Positions 1-8,731 of a stretch of DNA of 64,000 bases are shown here, one piece after another. Numbering within the stretch: the stretch's first letter is position 1; every line of letters begins with the position of its first letter. Under the pieces are notes generated by a model. The model saw nothing but the letters and a program-made list of their open reading frames with translations. It was not told the origin of the DNA and made no database searches. This DNA comes from Arthrobacter sp. 18067. GTDB lineage: Bacteria; Actinomycetota; Actinomycetes; Actinomycetales; Micrococcaceae. A program made the translations under genes and the position numbers. The stretch covers positions 1 through 64,000 of the forward strand of contig NZ_CACSJJ010000008.1 in assembly GCF_902706295.1 (NCBI RefSeq), read 5' to 3'.

Positions 1-108
1 CCCCACCCCACATCGACCCAAACCAAACACCCCGACGCAACCACCACCACACACCCCACAGAACATAAGGGTGCTGCGGGGGATGCGCCGCGGGCGTGAG
101 TGCGAGCG

Positions 109-142
109 AACTTTGGGGGCGGATTAACTTTGGGGTCGGATT
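109..142. repeat. Two tandem copies of a 17-bp unit
   Basis: Two abutting 17-bp copies (109-125 and 126-142) of aactttggggNcggatt differ only at one base. The first 95 bases of the window are C/A-rich and show no recognisable gene. The duplication lies just upstream of the larger heptamer-based repeat, so this whole stretch looks prone to replication slippage. Confidence 0.85.
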
Positions 143-195
143 ATTGGGAGGGCCAGGCGACACTTTGTTCGCTTCCGGGCTGCCTTCCCCGTGCC

Positions 196-399
196 GGCGC
201 GTGCCCGCCCCGAACACGTACCTGCGACCTGCGCCATGCTTGCGACTTGCAAACAGCGGCGCGTGCCCGCCCCGAACACGTACCTGCGACCTGCGACCTG
301 CGACCTGCGCCATGCTTGCGACTTGCAAACAGCGGCGCGTGCCCGCCCCGAACACGTACCTGCGACCTGCGACATGCGACCTGCGACTTGCAGACAGCG
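196..399. repeat. Nested tandem repeat (62-76 bp units with internal heptamers)
   Basis: Three head-to-tail units, about 196-257, 258-333 and 334-399, each open with ggcgcgtgcccgccccgaac and continue through acgtacctgcgac to a cttgcaaacagc or cttgcagacagc end. Unit lengths differ (62, 76, 66 bp), mainly because the internal heptamer ctgcgac is present in different copy number. This is a repeat within a repeat. It carries no spacers, so it is not a CRISPR array. Reading frames that cross it are repeat-driven and I do not regard them as genes. Confidence 0.9.
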
Positions 400-429
400 C
401 CGAGTCCTGCGGCGTGACTCGCCAACCAC

Positions 430-606
430 TGATGCGGCCACGGGGAACGTTTCCGCTCCACGTACCCGCAGCGGCCGGGAGTTCAGGCACAGCAGCTTGA
501 CGATGGAGCCGCCCACGAACAGCGTCAGCCCACAGGCTTGTGGGGATCAGGACGAAACCGCGATGAAGAGGATCCCTACGTCCCCGACAATCCGACCCAC
601 GTTTTG
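430..606 (-). pseudogene. Decayed 3' fragment of a DUF624 (YesL-like) gene
   Basis: On the minus strand this stretch matches the 3' end of the intact DUF624 gene at 2080-2790. Bases 473-504 match 2156-2187 at 28 of 32 positions. The translation keeps the shared peptide LLCLNSRPL, preceded by VGDVGILFIA where the intact gene has LGNAGILFVA. Two single-base indels near 555-570 put a stop codon between these blocks, so the copy cannot be read through. No 5' part of the gene is detectable, so only the C-terminal third survives. It has the same orientation as the intact copy, and the two flank the amidohydrolase gene as direct repeats. Confidence 0.8.
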
Positions 607-745
607 GCATACCAAGCATTCAATAGCAGCGCAAAGTTCATTGCTATTGCTTGCGTTACACCACGAAGGTGAGGCATTCTGGAATACCAAATGCTAAACC
701 GCAGCCAAGTAGCGGCCCAGCAGCTCGTTCCCCAGGAGTCCAACA

Positions 746-2083
746 ATGTGCCTTCACGATCACACCTCAGCACCCAAACCCCAAGGTGAGTTGCCCCGCC
801 GAGGCATCCTCGCGGGAGCTGCAGCTCTGGCTGGCATCTCCGTGGCCGGCATCGCTGCGCAGCTGGCATCGGCGCCTGCTGCCCTTGCGGACAACGCCCC
901 CTCGGGCCCGAACTATCCCGGCCGTCCACTGACCACGAAGGCGCTCATCATCGAGGGTGGAACAGTCGTGGACCCGAAGACCGGCGGTGCTGTGACAGAC
1001 GGGGTGGTAGTGCTCGACGGCGGCAAGGTCACCGCCGTCGGCACCCGGGACGAAACACGTAAAGCTGTTGCCGCCGTCGCCAACCGTGCCCGTCGACTCA
1101 ATGCCTCGGGCAAATGGGTCCTTCCAGGGCTCGTCGATGCCCACGTCCACGCCAACGCACTGGCCGACGCCCGTGCCCTCCTGCAAGGCGGAGCCACCAG
1201 CGTACGCAGCGGTTCGAGCACTTTCTACCAGGACATTGCCCTCGCCGCCCTGCCGTCGTGGGCTCCTGGCCTCTCCCCCCGGATGACTCCGGCGGGGCTG
1301 TTTATCTCACCGGATCAGGGAGATTCCCTCCTGGCTGATCCGGATTTGGCCCCCTTGGCGACGCTCAGTGGTGGCGTCAAGGAGCCACAGGACCTCGCCT
1401 ACCTGACCCGCATCAACCTCAAGCGCGGCGCCGAGGTCATCAAAACCCGCGCCAACCCGCGGGCTGGCCTTCCCGAACAGGATCCCCGCGAATTGGTCTA
1501 CAACGTGGACCAGATCGGTGCGATCGTCAAGGCAGCCAAGGGAGCCGGCGTCCTCTGCCACGCCTACAGCGCCGAAGGAATCGATGGAGCAGTCCGCGCG
1601 GGAGTGCGCAGCATCGAGCACGGCGTCTTCATGACGGAAAAGACCATCCAGGAGATGGCCCGGCGCGGCACCTTCTTCACACCCACCATGGACGCCATCA
1701 CCAGCATGGCCCGCTCCTCCAACCCGATCCTGGCCGCACGAGGAACCGAGTACACTCCGATTCTTCAGGCCGCAGTGCGCGCAGCCAAGGACGCTGGAGT
1801 CACGATTGTGGCCGGCACCGATTCCTTCGGAACAGACGTGACGCCGATCGGCACGGAAGCGCGCTTGCTCGCGGAAGCCGGACTGACACCCTTGGAAGCA
1901 CTGCAGGCAGCCACCACCAATGCGGCGCGTTTGCTGGGACGCGGCGACAACGTTGGTCGCTTGGTTCGCGGTTCCATGGCCGACGTCGTGGTGGTGGATT
2001 CGGATCCCCTGACCGATGGTTCGGCTTTGGAAAAGGTCAGCACAGTGATCGCCCAGGGTGCTGTGGTGCGGACGAACCTCTAG
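746..2083 (+). CDS. Amidohydrolase family protein, Tat-exported
   Basis: Metal-dependent hydrolase of the amidohydrolase superfamily (imidazolonepropionase-like branch); the substrate is unknown. The start is supported by AGGAG at 734-738. The N-terminus has a twin-arginine signal (RRGILAG followed by an Ala-rich hydrophobic stretch and ASAPAALA), predicting folded export. Metal-site residues are visible in order: the HxH pair at about residues 133 and 135 (DAHVHAN), a Lys in VIKTRAN, His in LCHAYS, His in SIEHGV and Asp in AGTDSFG near the C-terminus. Length (445 aa) is normal. Its TAG stop overlaps the stop of the convergent DUF624 gene. It could be a prolidase- or isoaspartyl-like enzyme; sequence alone does not settle the substrate. 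Confidence 0.88.
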   Translation: MCLHDHTSAPKPQGELPRRGILAGAAALAGISVAGIAAQLASAPAALADNAPSGPNYPGRPLTTKALIIEGGTVVDPKTGGAVTDGVVVLDGGKVTAVGTRDETRKAVAAVANRARRLNASGKWVLPGLVDAHVHANALADARALLQGGATSVRSGSSTFYQDIALAALPSWAPGLSPRMTPAGLFISPDQGDSLLADPDLAPLATLSGGVKEPQDLAYLTRINLKRGAEVIKTRANPRAGLPEQDPRELVYNVDQIGAIVKAAKGAGVLCHAYSAEGIDGAVRAGVRSIEHGVFMTEKTIQEMARRGTFFTPTMDAITSMARSSNPILAARGTEYTPILQAAVRAAKDAGVTIVAGTDSFGTDVTPIGTEARLLAEAGLTPLEALQAATTNAARLLGRGDNVGRLVRGSMADVVVVDSDPLTDGSALEKVSTVIAQGAVVRTNL

Positions 2084-2790
2084 CCCACCGGGGAGGATCC
2101 GGCTGCGGAAACTTTTGCGGCCATGGTGAACCTTTCCTCCACAAGCGCCAGCAGTGGCCGGGAATTCAGACACAGCAGATGGACGATCAGGCCGCAGAAG
2201 AACAAGATCAGCCACGCGGTGGTGGAGATCAGCGCGAATCCCGCAACAAAGAGGATCCCCGCATTCCCGAGTGCTACCCGCTTCCGCGCACCAATGCTGT
2301 AAATGGACAGCCGGTAGATGTCCACTGTGCGGAAACTGAAACGGGCCAGCAGCAGCATCGCGTGAACGGCGGCCGTGCCCACCAGGAGCCCAAGCCCCAC
2401 CAGCCCGATCCGGGCAGCAACCGTTTCAGGATTGCTGCCCGGCAGGCTGGTGAGATTCGCGCCGATGACTGCAAGGAGGGCGGCGTACGGCAGCCACACC
2501 ACCACCGCCTGGACGAAGTTACTCCGATACGACTTCACGAAATCGCGGAATACACCGCTGTCCTCACCTGCCAAAAGCCGGTTAAAGGCGTAGCAGGAAG
2601 CCACAACGGAGGGTCCCACCAGCACAAAGCCCAGCAACGCTGCAGGACCAACCACCCCCAGCAGCAGCGGCGCGAGCACCACCAAGAGGTTGGCCAGCAC
2701 CAGCAACGCGCCACCCATCATGACGCCGTACACGGTGCCAGCCGCCCTGAACAACGGACCGGATCCGTACTGTGCCTCCTTCGCAGCCAT
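2080..2790 (-). CDS. DUF624 (YesL-like) membrane protein
   Basis: Integral membrane protein of 236 aa with five or six hydrophobic segments and the DUF624 pattern (early Gly-rich helix, FNRLLAGED-type loop, FRTVDIYRLSIYSIGARKR). DUF624 genes are commonly found with carbohydrate ABC importers of the LplABC/YtcQ type, and this one starts 8 bp after the solute-binding protein, as the last gene of the beta-galactoside operon. Its biochemical role is unknown; it may assist permease assembly or function. The ribosome-binding site is weak, which fits translational coupling. Its stop shares bases with the amidohydrolase stop. A decayed copy of its 3' end lies at 430-606. Confidence 0.88.
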   Translation of the reverse strand: MAAKEAQYGSGPLFRAAGTVYGVMMGGALLVLANLLVVLAPLLLGVVGPAALLGFVLVGPSVVASCYAFNRLLAGEDSGVFRDFVKSYRSNFVQAVVVWLPYAALLAVIGANLTSLPGSNPETVAARIGLVGLGLLVGTAAVHAMLLLARFSFRTVDIYRLSIYSIGARKRVALGNAGILFVAGFALISTTAWLILFFCGLIVHLLCLNSRPLLALVEERFTMAAKVSAAGSSPVG

Positions 2791-2798
2791 CAGAAGAA

Positions 2799-4448
2799 CT
2801 ACTTCTTGTCCGCGTACGCCTTGTAGGCCTTGTTGGCCAGCTCAACGTATTTACTCTGTCCCTTGCTGTCGAGCTCCTTGACGTAGGCATCGAACTCGCT
2901 GAGGCTGCGCTGTCCGGTAATGAACTTCAGCGCATTTTGCTTGACGTGGTCCTTGAGCGGAGTGAGGGCCAGGGTTGCCTGCTCGCGGTCAACGTCGCTG
3001 AACGGCACCGGAGGAGCAACCGCACGCGGTTTCTTGGACTTCATGGCTTTTTGGAAAGCCAGTTCTTCGTCGTTGAAGGTGGAGTGCAGCAACTCGGTGG
3101 CGCCTCCGTAGGCGAAGTTGCCACCGGAGAAGCCGTAGTCCACCCGAAGGTCCTTGGTACCTGCCGGGTTGAGGCCTTGGAAGTTGATATCGGCCGCGAG
3201 TTGACGCTTAGAGCCGGACTTGGTGAAGGTGGTTCCTTCCACGCCCCACTTGCTGAATTCCTGCCCGGCGTCGCTATAGAACAACCAGTCGATGTACTGG
3301 ACGAGCGCCACGAAGCTGTCTTTGTCCTTTACTGACGAGTTCAGCATGAGTCCGTTTTCAAGACGGGTACCACCGATGATGTCGCCGGCGGGGCCTCCGG
3401 GAACGGTGATTTTGCCGATCTCAAAGTTGCCCTTGCCCAAGGACTGCTCCATGGAAGTGCGGTATGTGATGACGTTCTGCGAGTTCGCGCTGATCACAAA
3501 GGACTTGCCCGACACGAACTTCTGGATCGCGGAGTCGTCGGTCTGGGTGAAGCTCTCAGGGTCCATCAGCCCTTCTGAGACCAGCGAATTGAAGTAGGTA
3601 ACCAGTTCCTTGAATTTGTCCGAACCTGCTGCGAAGCCGAATTCCTTCGTGTCTTCATCGAACAGCAGTCCGTCCACAAGCCCCCAGCCTGCAACGGTTC
3701 CGAAGGAAGGGGCGCCGATATTGAGGACACTGTCACCCTTGAAACGGTCAGAGAAGGGCACGACGTCGGGATAGGCCTTCTTGAGCGACCGGAGCACTTC
3801 GCGGAATTCGTCCCAGGTGGTCGGCTCCGAAAGGCCCTCTTTCTTCAGCACATCCTTGCGGAAGCACAGTGAGTAGTCCGGCCACAGTTCCTCGTGCAGG
3901 CCGGGCAGGACGTAGTACTTACCGTCTTCCTGGGTCAGCGCTTCAATCTCAGGTTCGAGCTTCCACTTCTTCACTTTTTCCTGGAAATGCGGCATCAGGT
4001 CCACATAGTCGCTGACCGGCAGGATTGCCCCGGCCGATACAAACGCGGACTCCTGTCCCGGATAGGTCTTCGCAATGATTTCCGGGGCGCTGCCGGAGCT
4101 GATCAGCAGGCTGCGCTTCTGTTCGTAGTCACTGTTGGGCACGATGGTGGGTTCCAACGTGACGTTGTTGTCGCTGGCCATCTTGGTGAGCAGCAGCCAG
4201 TCCTTCTTGTACGGGTAGGTTGGCTGATCAGAGAACAGGAAGGTGAACGTCAACGGCGTCGTCGCCTTGAACGTGTCACCGACGCCGAAGCTGTCCATAG
4301 CGCCATTGCGCGACTTGGACGTGTCCACCTTTTCGGTGGTTTCCGCGTCGCAACTGGTCATCATCAGTCCGATGGTGACAACGGATGCGAGTCCAAGGAA
4401 ATCCCGCCGGCGGAACTCTCGTGTGCGGACCTGAGGTTTGTGGATCAT
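2799..4448 (-). CDS. ABC transporter extracellular solute-binding lipoprotein (family 1)
   Basis: Sugar-binding lipoprotein that should deliver an oligosaccharide to the two permeases encoded upstream in the operon. I start it at ATG 4448, giving 549 aa, because AAAGGA lies about 6 nt upstream and the resulting N-terminus is a clean export signal. That signal is RRRDFLGL, a hydrophobic stretch, and the lipobox MTSC with Cys33 as the lipidated residue. A longer reading from 4535 would put about 29 non-signal residues ahead of it. The body has the extended length typical of LplA/YtcQ-type binding proteins. No ATPase gene is present, so a shared MsmK/MsiK-type ATPase elsewhere presumably energises the system. 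Confidence 0.93.
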   Translation of the reverse strand: MIHKPQVRTREFRRRDFLGLASVVTIGLMMTSCDAETTEKVDTSKSRNGAMDSFGVGDTFKATTPLTFTFLFSDQPTYPYKKDWLLLTKMASDNNVTLEPTIVPNSDYEQKRSLLISSGSAPEIIAKTYPGQESAFVSAGAILPVSDYVDLMPHFQEKVKKWKLEPEIEALTQEDGKYYVLPGLHEELWPDYSLCFRKDVLKKEGLSEPTTWDEFREVLRSLKKAYPDVVPFSDRFKGDSVLNIGAPSFGTVAGWGLVDGLLFDEDTKEFGFAAGSDKFKELVTYFNSLVSEGLMDPESFTQTDDSAIQKFVSGKSFVISANSQNVITYRTSMEQSLGKGNFEIGKITVPGGPAGDIIGGTRLENGLMLNSSVKDKDSFVALVQYIDWLFYSDAGQEFSKWGVEGTTFTKSGSKRQLAADINFQGLNPAGTKDLRVDYGFSGGNFAYGGATELLHSTFNDEELAFQKAMKSKKPRAVAPPVPFSDVDREQATLALTPLKDHVKQNALKFITGQRSLSEFDAYVKELDSKGQSKYVELANKAYKAYADKK

Positions 4449-4468
4449 TGGATGTCCTTTCATAAGGC

Positions 4469-5401
4469 TCATTCCTTGACGGAACCGAGCATCACGCCCG
4501 AGAAGAAGTACTTCTGGACGAAGGGGTAGACACAAAGGATGGGGATGACGGTCAGGACGATGGTGACCGACTGGATGTTGGCGGCGATCTGGCCGACGTT
4601 TTCCGCTGTGCCGCCGGCCGAGCCCGCTGTGGTGACTCCGGCGATCATGTTGCGCAAGTAGATGGTGACCGGAAAGAGATCCGGATTGTCGAGGTAGAGG
4701 AAGGCCTGGAACCAGGAGTTCCAGTTGGCCACGGCGTAGAACAACACCATGGTGGCCATGATGGCTTTGCTCAGCGGAAGCACCACCCGGAAGAGGATGC
4801 CGTACTGCGTGAGCCCATCAATCGATGCCGCTTCTTCCAGTTCGCGGGGCATGTTCTCGAAGAACGACTTCATGATGAGCAGGTTGAACACGCTGATGGC
4901 GTTTGGCAGCACCACGGCCCAGATGGAATCCCGCATTCCCATGGAACTGATGAGCACGTAGTTGGGGATCAGCCCACCGTTGAAGAACATGGTGAATACC
5001 GCGAGGCCGATGAAGACGCTCCGGCCTTTGAGGTCCTTCTTGGCGATGGCGTACGCGAAGGCCGTGGTGAGCACCATGGAAATCGCCGTGGCCACCACCG
5101 TGTAGAGGACTGTGTTGCCGTAGTTGTTCCAGAACGTGGAGTCGGCCAGGATCAACTTGTAGGTCTCGGTATTGAACCCCATCGGGAACAGGTTGACCTG
5201 CCCGGCGTTGATGAACCCTTCGCTGGAGAACGACTGCGCAATGATGTTCAGGAACGGGTATACCGTCAGGAACACCACCAGCAGCAGGAACACCAGGTTG
5301 AAAGCCCGGAAGATCCGCATGCCGCGGGAAACCTTCATGTCCTTCAACAGGACACCTTGGGCTGCAACGCCCCGAATGGCAGTAGCTGTCTTGTTCACCA
5401 C
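4469..5401 (-). CDS. Carbohydrate ABC transporter permease (MalG/LplC type)
   Basis: Inner-membrane subunit with six predicted membrane helices and the EAA loop (EEAASIDGLTQYGILFRVVLP) that docks to the ATPase. The start is GTG at 5401; a second in-frame GTG at 5398 would create a standard 4-bp GTGA overlap with the preceding permease stop. AGGAA about 7 nt upstream favours 5401. It follows the other permease with overlap and precedes the binding protein by 20 bp, so the three form one import unit. Confidence 0.93.
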   Translation of the reverse strand: MVNKTATAIRGVAAQGVLLKDMKVSRGMRIFRAFNLVFLLLVVFLTVYPFLNIIAQSFSSEGFINAGQVNLFPMGFNTETYKLILADSTFWNNYGNTVLYTVVATAISMVLTTAFAYAIAKKDLKGRSVFIGLAVFTMFFNGGLIPNYVLISSMGMRDSIWAVVLPNAISVFNLLIMKSFFENMPRELEEAASIDGLTQYGILFRVVLPLSKAIMATMVLFYAVANWNSWFQAFLYLDNPDLFPVTIYLRNMIAGVTTAGSAGGTAENVGQIAANIQSVTIVLTVIPILCVYPFVQKYFFSGVMLGSVKE

Positions 5402-6375
5402 AGGCTCGTTCCTGCGACGCGCTTGGAGATCGCGTTCGCTGAGAGGATCAGCGTGAGGCCAATGACGGATTCGAACATTCCGATGGCGGCCGCATAGCTG
5501 AAGTTGCTGGATTCCAATCCCACCCGGTACAGGTAGGTGGAGATGACGTCTGAGGTTGCGTAGTTGAGCGGGTTGTAGATGAGGAGGATCTTCTCGAAGC
5601 CCACCGCCATGAACGTGCCGATGTTCAGGATGAGCAGCGTGATGATGGTGGGCCTGATGGCAGGAAGCGTTACGTGCCAGGTCTGCTGCCAGCGGTTGGC
5701 GCCATCAATGCGCGCCGCCTCATAGAGGGACTCGTCCACCCTCGTCAGCGCGGCAAGGTAGAGGATCGCTCCCCAGCCCATGGTCTGCCACACTTCGGAG
5801 CTGATGTACATGGGACGGAACCAGCCTGGGTCCTGCGTGAAATTCACCGTGGTGCCGAACAGGGATTCCGCGATCTGGTTCACGGTGCCGTTCATGGAGA
5901 AGTTCTGCAGGATCATGCCGGCGATGATCACCACGGACATGAAGTGCGGCAGGTAGGCCACCGTCTGCACGAATTTCTTGAACTTCTGCGACCTCAACTC
6001 GTTGAGCAGAAGCGCGAAGATGATGGGCATCGGGAAGCAGAACACCAGGGTCAGGACACCCAGGATGATGGTGTTCTGGAAGGCCTGCCAGAAGCTGGGA
6101 TCGTTGATGAAGAGGGTGACGTACTTGAGCCCGACCCACTTCTCACCGAAGATGCTGCCACCGGGCTGGAACTGACGGAAGGCAATCACGTTGCCCGCCA
6201 TCGGCAAGTACCTGAAGATCAAGAGGTACAGCAGCGGCAGCGCCAGCAGCGTGTACAAACGCCAGTCGCGCTTGATGGCCAGCTTCCAGCTTCCGGGCTT
6301 GTCGCGACGCTTCTTCGCTTTGTCAGGTTGCGCGCCCGGGACCACCTCGGGCGGGACATCCAGTCGTAGTGCCAT
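5395..6375 (-). CDS. Carbohydrate ABC transporter permease (MalF/LplB type)
   Basis: 326-aa membrane subunit with six predicted helices. The EAA motif is YEAARIDGANRWQQTWHVTLP. The N-terminal cytosolic extension is Lys/Arg-rich (DKAKKRRDKPGSWKLAIKRDWRLY), as is usual for LplB/YtcP-type permeases. It starts 11 bp after the beta-galactosidase stop and overlaps the next permease by up to 7 bp. With the binding protein at 2799-4448 it forms the importer of the operon. Confidence 0.93.
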   Translation of the reverse strand: MALRLDVPPEVVPGAQPDKAKKRRDKPGSWKLAIKRDWRLYTLLALPLLYLLIFRYLPMAGNVIAFRQFQPGGSIFGEKWVGLKYVTLFINDPSFWQAFQNTIILGVLTLVFCFPMPIIFALLLNELRSQKFKKFVQTVAYLPHFMSVVIIAGMILQNFSMNGTVNQIAESLFGTTVNFTQDPGWFRPMYISSEVWQTMGWGAILYLAALTRVDESLYEAARIDGANRWQQTWHVTLPAIRPTIITLLILNIGTFMAVGFEKILLIYNPLNYATSDVISTYLYRVGLESSNFSYAAAIGMFESVIGLTLILSANAISKRVAGTSLW

Positions 6376-6386
6376 GGTTCGTCCGC

Positions 6387-8453
6387 CTATTCTGCTGTTT
6401 CGTCGAGAATCAGGACGCCGTTGGCAGGGAGCTCAACCGACCCCTTAACCGCGCGTCCGCTGATCCGGTCCGTGCCGCCGTCGAGCACGTCCACGCTGGA
6501 CGGTGCGTCGTTGTGGTTGAGCACCATGAGGAAACTTTTGGCGATGCCGTCAGCATTGGCGCCGGTACGACGGCGGACCTGGACTCCCGTAGGTGCCTTC
6601 AGTTCCGGCTCCACACCTGCGGCGAGGAGTTCGTCGTCGAGGAACTGATTAAGGAGCCCGTCGTCGACCCTTGCCGACAGGTACAGCGCAGTTCCGCGTC
6701 CAAAGGAGTTGCGGGTGACGGCCGGCGAACCCGCCAAGCGGCCCGACGAGTAGCTGGCCAGGACTTCGGCCGTCTCGGCGTGCAGATGCTCAGTCCAGTA
6801 GCTCGCGGAGGAGGTACCGCCGTCGGGCATTGAGAGCTTTACTTGTTCGCCGTCCCCGGCGAGCGGATGCATTTCCTCGCTCCACGCGCCCAGAACGTTC
6901 CGCAGGGCACCTGGGTAGCCGCCAAGTCGGATGGTGTTGTCCTGGTCCACGATGCCTGACAGGTATGAGACCACCAGCCGTCCGCCACCGGCCACGTAGT
7001 TCTCAAACCGCGAAGCGGCGGCGTCCGTCAGGAGGTACGACGCGGGCATGATCACCAGGGTGTACCCGGACAGGTCGCTGTTGGCATTGACGAAATCGAC
7101 GGTGATGTTGGCGTCAAAGAGAGGGCGGTAGAAACGCAGGACTTCCTGGGCATAGTTCAGGTCCGAACGCGGCGAGTTGCCCAACTCCAGCGCCCACCAG
7201 CAGTCCCAATCGAAGACGATCGCTACTTTGGCCGTGGATCTGGTCCCCGTTAGATCACCGATGGCTTTGAGTTCCTGCCCGAGCCCGCACACTTCACGGA
7301 AGATCCGCGTGTTCGGGCCGGCGTGGTTCACCATGGCCGAGTGGTACCGCTCAGTTCCGCCCTTGGCTTGGCGCCACTGGAAGAAGAGGATGGAATCCGC
7401 GCCCTGCGCAATGGCTTGATAGGAGCCCAGGCGCATCTTGCCGGGAAGCTTGGAGACGTTGACGGACCATTGGCTGACCGCCCCCGTGGCCTGCTCCATG
7501 ACCATCCACGGTTGGCCGTGACGCAATGATCGCATGAGGTCGAAATTCAACGCGGCGGCAATGTGGGCATCTTCCTCGCGTGGATCCGGGTAGATATCCA
7601 GCGCTGCGGCGTCTTCCTCAGCTGCCCAGGCCCAATAGTCGTTGGTCTTGTAGAAGCGCATGAAGTTGGTGAGGATCGGCAAGTCCGGGCTGTGCCGGCG
7701 GATGACATCCCGCTCGGCTTTGAAGTGCTCCAGCATGCTGTCCGAGGTGAAGCGGTGGAAATCCAGGCGGCGTGACGGGTTGGACCATGTGCGGGGCTGG
7801 GCGGGGACGCGGACCTGGGTCCAGTCAGAGTAGAGCTGCCCCCACACGGCGGTGCTCCACGCCTCGTTCAGTTCCTCCAGCGATGCGTACTTCCGCTGCA
7901 GCCATGCGCGGAAGGCCTTCTCCGCCCACGGACCGTAGGAGGCAGGACCGTATTCGTTGCCGATATGCCACATGCGCAGCGCAGGATGGCTGGAGTAGCG
8001 CTCCCCCATCATTTCCGCGAGTGCCAGTGACTTGGCCCGGTACACGGGATGGGAGACGTCGAAGTGCTGCCTCGATCCGAAGCCGAAGATGCTGCCATCG
8101 GCGCGCTCAGGCATGATGTCCGGGTGCTGCTCCACGAGCCAGGCCGGCGGTACAGCGTCCGGTGTTGCCAGGTCCACGCCGATGCCGTGCCCATGCATCA
8201 GGTCCATGACCTCGTCCAGCCAGCCAAAGTCGAAGACTCCATCGCTGGTTTCCAGCCGGCTCCACGAGAAGACCGCCAAGGTCACCAGGTTCACTCCGGC
8301 TTGCTGCATGAGCTTGGCGTCCTCGTGCCACACTTCGCGGGGCCACTGCTCCGGGTTGTAATCCCCGCCGTAGGCAGTGCCGCCTATTCGTTGATGCAAT
8401 CGTCGCAGCCGCGCCTCGGCAGCCTGCAAGTCGTCAGGGTGGATGGTCATCAT
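6387..8453 (-). CDS. Beta-galactosidase, glycoside hydrolase family 42
   Basis: Cytoplasmic exo-glycosidase that removes beta-linked galactose from imported oligosaccharides. GH42 features visible: YGGDYNPEQWP near the N-terminus, the acid/base Glu in HIGNEYG (about residue 167) and the nucleophile Glu in VMEQATG (about residue 320). A trimerisation-like domain and a C-terminal beta domain ending in NGVLILDE follow. Length 688 aa is normal and no signal peptide is present. Two adjacent ATG codons (8453, 8450) compete; AAGGA spacing slightly favours the second. It is the first gene of a five-gene operon with an ABC importer, so the substrate is probably a beta-galactoside or plant galacto-oligosaccharide (inference). 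Confidence 0.95.
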   Translation of the reverse strand: MMTIHPDDLQAAEARLRRLHQRIGGTAYGGDYNPEQWPREVWHEDAKLMQQAGVNLVTLAVFSWSRLETSDGVFDFGWLDEVMDLMHGHGIGVDLATPDAVPPAWLVEQHPDIMPERADGSIFGFGSRQHFDVSHPVYRAKSLALAEMMGERYSSHPALRMWHIGNEYGPASYGPWAEKAFRAWLQRKYASLEELNEAWSTAVWGQLYSDWTQVRVPAQPRTWSNPSRRLDFHRFTSDSMLEHFKAERDVIRRHSPDLPILTNFMRFYKTNDYWAWAAEEDAAALDIYPDPREEDAHIAAALNFDLMRSLRHGQPWMVMEQATGAVSQWSVNVSKLPGKMRLGSYQAIAQGADSILFFQWRQAKGGTERYHSAMVNHAGPNTRIFREVCGLGQELKAIGDLTGTRSTAKVAIVFDWDCWWALELGNSPRSDLNYAQEVLRFYRPLFDANITVDFVNANSDLSGYTLVIMPASYLLTDAAASRFENYVAGGGRLVVSYLSGIVDQDNTIRLGGYPGALRNVLGAWSEEMHPLAGDGEQVKLSMPDGGTSSASYWTEHLHAETAEVLASYSSGRLAGSPAVTRNSFGRGTALYLSARVDDGLLNQFLDDELLAAGVEPELKAPTGVQVRRRTGANADGIAKSFLMVLNHNDAPSSVDVLDGGTDRISGRAVKGSVELPANGVLILDETAE

Positions 8454-8509
8454 TGTCCTTCACTCGGCCTTCGTCGCCCTGAACCATAGTGCGACGCACA
8501 TCACAGAGA

Positions 8510-8693
8510 GAAACTATCGTAAAGTTTACGCAATAACAACAGATGAGTATCGGAAACCTGGAAGTGACATGAAAGGCTCAAATTCAAGGATTGCAGCCTG
8601 ATGCGGGGACTTTCGGAGTGAGATTCTGCCGTAGTTACGGGCGGAAGGGAGTCATGGTGCTGGTAAGTTTCCGATGTTGTATGGAAACTATCG
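8510..8693. promoter_or_regulatory. Operator-like words upstream of the beta-galactosidase operon
   Basis: The divergent region between 8453 and 8768 is gene-free but structured. It has a 13-bp palindrome cgtaaa-g-tttacg at 8518-8530. The word gaaactatcg occurs at 8510-8519 and again at 8684-8693, with tatcggaaac at 8548-8557. A dyad agtttcc (8666-8672) / ggaaact (8683-8689) is also present. Repeats of a common half-site suggest an operon-specific repressor, plausibly LacI- or ROK-type, but no such regulator gene adjoins. Confidence 0.5.
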
Positions 8694-8731
8694 GAGCCTA
8701 AAGATCCTGCGAAACCTTGCAGCAAAAACCG

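Noticed and set aside
196..399. Possible CRISPR array
   Set aside because: Units abut without unique spacers, differ in length through an internal heptamer, and no cas genes are present.
96..516. Open frames of about 100-170 codons on both strands in the repeat region
   Set aside because: They run through the tandem repeats, give Cys/Arg/Pro-rich repetitive translations in several frames at once and lack ribosome-binding sites. The region also holds a decayed gene fragment.
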